The position numbers and the translations under genes are program-made. DNA of 64,000 bases from Gentiana macrophylla (lineage: Eukaryota > Streptophyta > Magnoliopsida > Gentianales > Gentianaceae), in contig JAOBSW010001221.1 in the NCBI GenBank assembly GCA_026214975.1, positions 1-64,000 on the forward strand, written 5' to 3'. The number at the start of each line of letters is the position of its first letter. The first letter of the stretch is position 1. Under the pieces are notes generated by a model. The model had not been told where the DNA came from. It made no database searches and saw only the letters and a program-made list of their open reading frames with translations. Shown in pieces: positions 56,116 to 64,000 of this stretch.

Positions 56116-57480
56116 ATAGGGGCAAATTATTTCTTAGGCATTTCTTATACATTGTATTCCAAAAATATTTTCCTTGTTATGCATTTCCTGCAAGCTGTAT
56201 AATCATTAATAGTGGCAACAAAAAGTTTAAAAAAACAATTGACTACCTTCGAAAAAAATTAAGGTAACGGTATTCTTGACTAAAAAACAATTAAGGTAAC
56301 TGTAAGAGTAATATGAACATTACGTAAGTGAAGGGGGAAAATATTTTTGTACGACTAAGAGAAACAATGAAAAATACCTACAAAATGATATGTCATGACC
56401 AACGATCTTTCTACAATCAGAAAAATAGTACGTACAAACTCTGTATCCATTGCTGTGAACCTTGATTGTTTTCGTTAGGTTCAAGAATCTACAAAAGCGA
56501 GCACAAAATAAAAAAAATTAAAACAAATAAAGAGATAAACTGACCCCAGAGAACTTTGCTCACAAACCATGATGCATATTTAGCCTGAACAATATGTTTC
56601 CAAGCAAGTGGTTGACATTTTAATAGAAATCATCAAGTAAAAAATAAATTTGATTGATAAATCAAAAAAGCCAATGCATACGAGAAATAATGAACATGAA
56701 ACTATTGTTACCAATACTGAAAGGGAAACGACATTTCGATAAGAGATCATGCTGAAAATCATCAAAAGTTGATTAATGTCCACCCATATCATAGTCAGAC
56801 ACACAAACACCCCTTCTCCTTTTTAGAAATTAAAAAACTTAGTGAATGATCTTTCATAGAATTAAGTTTCATTTGTCAAATTTTCTTTATTTCTCCTTAT
56901 GCCAAACATGAGATTGGCCTTCCGGACTATGAGTTTGACCTTCGTCCAAACAAAAAAGAGACAAACAGGGTATCATTAAAAATGGAAATAGAGCCAAGTT
57001 TAGCAAATTCATTCGGCGTACACAACATTGTATGTTACGTGTAGCTGAAGTCCTCAAATGGTTATAAATAATGAATTATTAGATATCCAATCGGAAATGT
57101 AATCGAGGTCGCCAGTTTCTTTTCCGGTGTTCCTTATGAAATTGACCATGAAGAATGATACGAACATGCCTTAGGTAATGATCAACTCTTTAACATAAGA
57201 TTTTTTATTTTTCATTTTTTCAATAAATGGCCATATAAACACATACCAAACAGGAAAAGAAAATTAACTTGATAATCCATAGATAGTAACACAAAAGAAA
57301 CTTGGAACTGAGGAAAAAAATTCATGATCTGTAAAAGAAATCAGAAAGGAAAAACAATTATAGAACAAATGATAAAAATTTATTGTGTTCTATTACCTTT
57401 TTCTTCATTCCACCTTGCTTTGCTTGCATCGTTCCATCAATACCTTTCATGTGCAAGATGATTTATGATAAATAAGGGAA
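56116..57480 (-). other. Possible upstream part of the same broken host gene
   Basis: Only hints are present. Minus-strand MKGIDGTMQAKQGGMKKK ends at a GTAATA donor-like site near 57400. Another stretch near 57140 reads SFFMVNFIRNTGKETGDLDYI. I cannot link them into a gene model. Confidence 0.2.
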
Positions 57481-57616
57481 GATAATCTAAGCAAATATAA
57501 GAAGATAATCTAAGCAAATATAAGAAGACGGCTGATTCTAATTTATAGTAATTTTTAAGACGGCTGATTCTAATTTATAGTTATTTTTAAGACGGCTGAT
57601 GTTAATTTATAGTTGG
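57481..57616. repeat. Adjacent 23-base (x2) and 32-base (x3) tandem repeats
   Basis: The 23-base unit (GATAATCTAAGCAAATATAA then GAA) occupies 57481-57503 and 57504-57526. The 32-base unit beginning GACGGCTGATTCTAATTTAT occupies 57527-57558 and 57559-57590, with a partial third copy to 57616. Confidence 0.95.
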
Positions 57617-58747
57617 AATGAAAATTTGTGTAGGGTTCAGTCAAAAGAGAATTTGGACTGTTTTACCCTCGTTTTACCGGTTGAGGCTAATGTAAGAGCA
57701 ATTATGTTCCTGCCAGAGCATCTTTCCACAACTACCCTTCTACTCATTTATTCTCTTCTACTACACATTTAATGGTAGACCCAACTAGTTCGATTTTCTA
57801 TACATAGCTTTTTCATGTTTTGTCCATTTCCTAAAAGTGACAAAAAAAAACACGTTGTAAATTACACACACACACACACACTATATATATTATAAAAAAA
57901 AATATACATAACAATTCATATGTTATGTATTTTGTTTCTTAAAATTTCTTTGCCAAAACATCAAGAAAAAAATGAAAACTGTTTCCTGAGTGTCGGCAAC
58001 TGTCGACGCTATGTCTGGACTCTAGATTGTTGAAAATGTGCTGCATATTAAAAATTGAAAATAATAAGATATCAATCAGTAGCACGTGTCAAGGCGAGTC
58101 GAATGGAAAAGTGTCCGACACTCAAATGACACTCAGATAGAAGTGCCGATGTACCCTTAGACCACGCACTGGTGGTCCTAAGATTTTAGTTTAGTCGGGG
58201 TAAAATTCTCACCAAAATATTGTAGCAAATTTTTTTTTTTGAAAATTTATAAAATATGTAAATAAAAAGATTAATAAGAAGGTTTTTGCCAGTTTAGATT
58301 TCTTTGAAGTATTAGCTTTTTGTTATTTAATACTAACAACAAGCATACATATCTTTATACAAAAAATGGATAGGCGCATACACCCTGTGACCCTTATGTA
58401 TGTCTGTTAGTCTAATAGACTAATTATGTAAGTTCATGATATATTAGAATGATTAATTAATGAACATTTTATGGAAGCTACCGCTTAATATGATGAATTA
58501 AAAAAAATTGAATATTAAGATTTTTTTTTATTCTCGGTTAAATTAGTAAATAAATAAATATGAGGAAGTAATAAAGTTTTGTGTATAGAGACCGTATGAC
58601 AAATAAAGACATGAGAAGATAAGAAAAGGTTATCAAACCATCTTAATAATAAAAGGGGAAACATAAATGAAAACAAAAAAAATTTAGAAAAAGATTATGA
58701 AAACTTTATCAAACTACTTTAGGGCATGCTTGTTAAATCAATTAAGC
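57617..58747. other. AT-rich intergenic, nothing seen
   Basis: A short (CA)n run lies near 57865. No gene is seen. Confidence 0.5.
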
Positions 58748-58750
58748 TCT

Positions 58751-61700
58751 CACTACAACAAAAATAACTTTTCGCGGCATGCAAACAATTTTTATTGGCA
58801 AACAAGACATTGCATGCCGCAAAGTTCAATGTCGCTAAAAGTTAATGCATTTTGCAAAGATCGGTTGCATATTCGCTAATGCTAGTATTGACAAAGATGC
58901 TTTTGCGCGCCACAAGATGCTATTATTAGCGGCTTTCACCGAATGCCGCCAATATGATTCTTATATTATTAGAATCGTCCGTAAGCACGCAATGACAAAA
59001 TTGATAGATTTATTAATAGCAAGATATCAAGTGCGCCATGGATAAGTTTTTATTTTTAAAAAAATATTTACCCAATACAAGAATCGATGCTTACGTATAT
59101 GAATCAAACCATTTGCCTAATAAAAAAGTCAATACACAAAATATTTTCATTAATGCACAAATGAATACCATACAAGTACCACAACAATAGAAATACAAAA
59201 TCCAACACACGGGAAGAAGTAGGAAAATACAAGAAGACACAAATTTGCCTCGGCATATCATGATCCTACTAAATCCTACACATTGTATGAAGAATTATGA
59301 CAATCCAATAAAAGAAGAATTTGTCTCCATAAAACATACCCCATGTTCATCAATCATCACCAATGGTATGAAATCTCTAAAATATATTGTCAAATGTCAA
59401 GGACCCGCTTTTTCTCGATATGGCTTTCCATCATTGCTAAAATTTAGAAAACAAAAAAATACTAGTCACTAAGATCTAGTCTAAGCTTCCACAAAGTCGA
59501 CTAAATTGTTGTAACATATACAAAGAACATCAAGCGTTGGTAAAGCAATGTTAAATTTTCTTATTCAAGTAGAACAAAGACATTTTATATAGTAACATGT
59601 CAAGAAAAGTACTACAAGATTGAAAACATTAATAATCAAAATGTTGAACAAAGCAGAAACTATTTACAATCGTAAAAGTCTAACTTAAAACATGTTTATT
59701 GTGACTAGAAGCATCGAAAATAATCATACGCTCAAAGGATTATAAGAGGGATGAGGTAAGAAATAACCAAATCCTTTAGATGATCACACATTTGTCATAT
59801 CTAAATCAACTTAACATGGTGGAACAAAGTGATAAAAGCTCGACGGGTGGAAGAAAAGCAAAGAATCGAGAGAGGAATTAGAGCAACCAAAATGTTATTA
59901 ACATTTAGAAGGATCATCACAATGGCATAGCATACCGCGAGCCATGAGAAACAATTGATCAACATATCATAGTCCATGTCCACCAAACAATGATCGGTGG
60001 TAAAAGATAAAAAAATGAAGCATTATCTCCAATATGAACCAAAATTACCAAGTAGTTGAAACGCTCGAAAACATACTACCATTATTCTACCACCAAGGGT
60101 TCAAAAACATTGCAACCACAGGAAAGGTCAATGATATCATCCATAACTAATTCCTTTCCCAACAATTAGTTCACTCCACAACCCACACAGATCAAAAGAA
60201 GGCGGATAAACATCACTTTTGAAGAATGTCAATTAAGAAGTGAAACACCACCCCCAAAGTTCATCAAGTTGATCGACACACCCTGTTAATACATGTTTTT
60301 TGATTCAATATATACACACTCCACAAATAAATTAGTGAATTGGGTGATTTTTAATGTCAAACATAGTCGTAAAAATAGTGGAAGTTTAGTAGATGCAACT
60401 TAATAAAAAAATAGTTAGCTAATTCGAGACAACAAAGTTAGAACTTCTAGCAAACACTTAATAACAATACTTAATACTACCATGATGTGATGACAAACGG
60501 AGAAGAGAACGGATTGAAGACCACACAATCTCGTAACAAAATTTCAACGTTCATTTCCAAATGTGATTTTGATTCTCATTTCCAAAGCAAACAAAACTCG
60601 AGCCAAGATGCAAAAATATGGGAAGCATCTATACATATAAAGAAAACACATGAGTATTCATTCAAGGCACATGCTTATCATATTCATCCAAAATACGAAG
60701 AAACAAATAATTAAATAAGTTACTAAGAAAAAGAAAATGCCACTCAATCACTTGATTGTTTATAAAAACAAAAAAATCATATAAAGTAAATAGAAAATGA
60801 CCAATCATCCGATCTACATAGATGGAAATGTGTTGGTTGTTTGACATTGTGGAATATTTGTCAAAGATAAGTACGCTTGATTGACTATGCATATAATTTA
60901 AGAAATCAATAAAAGCGTAACCAAATTACCAGATTCAAACATCTACCTTATCGTCGCCTCATCATCGACAAAGCCTTATTGATTGTAGAAATTCCAAATC
61001 ATAACCATCAAAAGCGCAAAATCAATAACATGTAAAATCGTGATAAAATAAAGATAAAGTTTGAATCAAGAAGATTAGTGCAATATAAGTGGAAGGAGTC
61101 TAGCCTCAAACTAATCAAACCTTTCACCAAACCTCCTCTCGAAAGCTATGGCCTTTCTAGTTTTCTCCGGACCAACATCGAGAAGGAAGAACCTATTACA
61201 AATTAAGGATCGATGCAAAAGGTAATGTCGGGCATCGACACGTTTATTCATCAAATCATCATCCTACGACTCAAAATCCACCACCTCTAACATAATTTAA
61301 GACCAAAACAACATCACAATAACCAACTAAAACTTGAGCTATTCCATAGGACATAAGAAAACCTTAGGTCTCATGTACGTTGACAGAGCGTGAAAAAATA
61401 GAACAAAGGGCATAACAGGGTAAAGTCAATAAGAAAACTCACATCGGCTGCAAATTTCTACATTGGAAGTCATTTCCCAGTAAACTTCCATGTCTATTTT
61501 CTTTGGCTTGGCATTATTACCAAATTTCCATATTTATTTGTCTTCATCATAGTCTCTGCATTGCCTTTTAGTCTCTTTCTTTACTACCAATCCTCCCTGC
61601 AATAATACGTATATTCAAAACAGAATCAAAACCTTTTTTGAAGTGGCATCCGCTCAATTGAAAAATAATCTGCAAAATATGATCAAGGAAACCTGAATTA

Positions 61701-63171
61701 AAAAGTACTATGGGATATTATAACTTTTGATGATTTGTCGAGGCAAAATCCAAATGGGGCTATTCCTCTTACCTTTCCAAGATTGAATGATGATCACACT
61801 ATGTGATCAAAAGGGCCTTTCGTAATATATTAAAAGCTTGCACTATGATCCTAAAAGAGCCTTTCCAGAATATATTAAAAATGGCTTTCTGCTTAACTAT
61901 GATGCTAAAACAATAATCTCCCTTTCACACAATTCTGAGGGCATCATAGTAGTTCTCACCTTTCCGTTTGCGATGGCTTCATCTTCTTCTTTGGTTTTTT
62001 TTTTTAATCTCCTGGGTAGAAAATAGCATAGAAACAATCGGAGATTTTCAAGTCAGTTAATCATGTTAATCATTTGCTTTAAAGCACATTAGAGATGAAT
62101 GTAATGGAAAAACAAAAAATTAATCTTTCGTAAAACAACCTTAATTAATCATCTTAGCTGTAATACAATAATGTACATACAAATCTTTTCGATTCTATCA
62201 TCTGACAATATAGCTTCTAGATTCCTACAATTGGATTAAGCTATTTCCTAAATGTAGATTGAATCTAAGATCCCTAAAAATGAAAATATATGGACTGTGT
62301 AAATACTATAGAAACACGTTTTAACCCTTAGTCCGAAAAAGAAAAATAAATTATACATGAACTCTGTATTGTGGCGTTGATTTCATTATGTGAATGGTAT
62401 GTGTTTTACAACAAATGACAAGCAGACTTGAAATACTCAAGTAATTAAAGCCATATTCTTTATTAACCACGAGAATCGATCGCCAAAGTGAAACCTTCCA
62501 TCCAAAGTGGCCAATCACAAACACAAATTCATCCCTAGGAGAAACAGACGAGCAAATTATAAGGAATTTACCTAAAACACTAGAATAACCCATGAATCGG
62601 AACCTCGAAATCGGCAATTTAGGCGAGAAATAAACAATGAAGAAGTAAAGAATATGGAGAAATCATACCTTTAGACCTCGATTTATCATCCTGTTGTTTC
62701 GATTTCACCGTTCTTTGAAACTAAATTTGGCCTAGAATCTTAGATAAGGTGAAGGAGGAGGAAAAGCCAACAAGTTGGAGTGGAGGACTCGTTTTTATTA
62801 GTTGAAGAAAAAAAGGTTTTTTTCAACCTTAGCGCGTTTCTTTTAAATTTATGTGTAAATTTTTGAGTTAGCGGGGGACCAAAATTAAAAAAGGAGCCAA
62901 TTTTTCCATTAATAGCGTGCATCTATGACGCTGCCATATTTTTTCGATTTCTTGCAGCAGTATTTTTTCTGTTGCTTTTAAAAGTATTTTACGCAAAGAC
63001 ATATCATAAAGTCGCTAAAAATCTTTTTCATGAAGATATTAAATGGAGCACGCATTTGCAATACTAATTATCGGCAAACAAATACATAAAAGCACGCAAA
63101 ATATCAAATTCGCAGCGTGTTTTAATCGTGACGCCGCTAATATGACGCTAAAACCCAAATTTCTTGTAGTG
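58751..63171. mobile_element. Non-autonomous CACTA (En/Spm) element
   Basis: It starts CACTACAACAAAAAT and ends TTTCTTGTAGTG, the inverted CACTA terminus. It is flanked by the 3-base duplication TCT (58748-58750, 63172-63174). Subterminal regions (58770-59040 and 62910-63160) are rich in GCGGC, CGCTAA and GCATGC words in both orientations, as expected for transposase binding sites. The 4.4-kb interior has no frame above 92 codons and no transposase motif. Short minus frames at 62351-62617 and others are not recognisable. Confidence 0.93.
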
Positions 63172-63174
63172 TCT

Positions 63175-63474
63175 TATTCTAAATAGTTTTAGGAATGATT
63201 TAAAAAACAGGTGTTTGAAAATGTTTTAAAAAACCATTTAATTAATTAAGCACAATTAAGTGGATATGATTTTCGTGTGCTAACTTTTCAATGATATTAA
63301 TGCCACTTATGTCTAAATCTGAAAAGTAGAACCATTCTTCTTTAGGGGAATGACACATATGAGCTAACGTAGAAAATTATATTTGTATTTGAGGTTTGAG
63401 CAAAATCCCTTTTTTAAAGAAAATGAAAAATGGGAAAAACCTTATAAAACCATGAACTTAAACAAATACCCATC
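63175..63474. other. Upstream flank of duplicated segment, copy B
   Basis: TTATAAAAC at 63442-63450 is a possible TATA box about 30 bases before the shared segment. There is no ORF of its own. Confidence 0.35.
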
Positions 63475-64000
63475 CCTTTTATCCCCCAAAATCCCCAATC
63501 CCTTCCCGAATTCCCCCTTACTTACCCCAAAAATTTCATCGATTTCACCCATCTTTATAATCATGGACTTCCCTAAAATTCACCATCCCAAATTCACCAC
63601 ACATATCCTAGGAGCTACCCAGATTCAAACTTGTGAGCAAGTGAGCAAATTCCCCTATTGACGACAGTGTGTTGAAGAATAAGAACATGAAGTAGCTGAG
63701 TAGCCAATTCCCCAATTGGCCTATTCCCCAAGAACAAGAACTTGAAGGAGACGATTGTGTCTTTCAATATTGTTATGCGTATGTAGATTTAATTCGCCCG
63801 GCTATTCAATAATTTTTTTTGTGTGTGTGTGTGACGGAATAATAATGGCTAGGGAAAAGTTAAGTCAAGGCTCACGGGTGTGAAGTGTGGGTAAAGGAAG
63901 AAATGAGTGCCTTAATTTAATGTGCATGCAAGTGGCATGGTAATATGAATAAGATGCAACACAAGTACTAAAGGAACAAAATCATGGAAGAGAAAAATTA
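63475..64000. repeat. Duplicated segment, copy B (uninterrupted, cut by window end)
   Basis: About 98% identical to 16177-16701. Here CCCATCCCTTTTATCCCCCA runs on without the chromovirus, giving the empty site. It includes the same 32-codon ORF (63563-63661, plus) and a (GT)n run near 63820. Confidence 0.85.

Noticed and set aside
60662..60892. Minus-strand 76-codon frame in the CACTA interior
   Set aside because: Hydrophobic and low complexity, with no transposase or known host motif.

Overview
This is nuclear DNA from a flowering plant, very probably a dicot, from a transposon-dense region. The evidence is plant retrotransposon lineages (Athila-type with a tRNA-Asp primer site, a chromodomain Ty3/gypsy element, Ty1/copia elements with an initiator-Met primer site), a CACTA element, Stowaway-like MITEs and a captured plant MAPKKK fragment. 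I see no intact host gene, tRNA, rRNA or CRISPR array. The species cannot be named from sequence alone. Almost every coding region carries frameshifts.

Layout, left to right. 1-12485: an Athila-type Ty3/gypsy element on the plus strand (A1), with gag, protease, RT-RNase H, integrase, a small extra ORF and a long envelope-position ORF; its 5' LTR is cut by the window edge. It sits inside the RNase H gene of a chromovirus whose 3' part (RNase H, integrase, chromodomain, 3' LTR) runs 12486-16176. The chromovirus landed at the start of a segment (16177-16701) that recurs at 63475-64000 without the insertion. 17201-22057: a MITE, a LINE-type RNase H relic and a decayed Athila-like relic. 22058-42539: a Ty1/copia-type element with long LTRs and no visible coding region (LARD-like), flanked by AAATG, carrying a second Athila-type element (A2, minus strand, 27079-38537, flanked by CCTTT). 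42540-50245: AT-rich DNA and an inverted relic of the LARD family, split by a short-LTR copia element (45081-50142, minus, flanked by CTAAG). 50408-58747: a palindromic microsatellite, a TRIM element, a MULE-like element carrying a MAPKKK kinase fragment, nested Stowaway-like MITEs, a second full copy of the 17-kb MITE, a broken ORF encoding 19-residue repeats, and short tandem repeats. 58751-63171: a non-autonomous CACTA element flanked by TCT. 63475-64000: the second copy of the duplicated segment.

The most interesting signal is repeated, self-complementary sequence inside the retrotransposons, not explained by their genes. (i) Islands of a 12-base dyad (GGACG-NN-CGTCC and variants) occur in the untranslated parts of three elements from two lineages. 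(ii) Both Athila-type elements carry, between gag and protease, a row of hairpins about 40 bases apart whose loop is constant (GTGGTGATC-like) while the stems differ yet stay complementary. (iii) A double hairpin with a conserved AGGCA loop follows the pol stop in both elements and recurs after the small ORF in A1. (iv) The chromovirus LTR has two copies of a 47-base hairpin with compensatory stem changes. I infer selected RNA structures (packaging or dimerisation, translation control, or targets of silencing), but sequence alone does not establish a function.

Order of events inferred from nesting: chromovirus before A1; LARD before A2; LARD relic before the short-LTR copia element.
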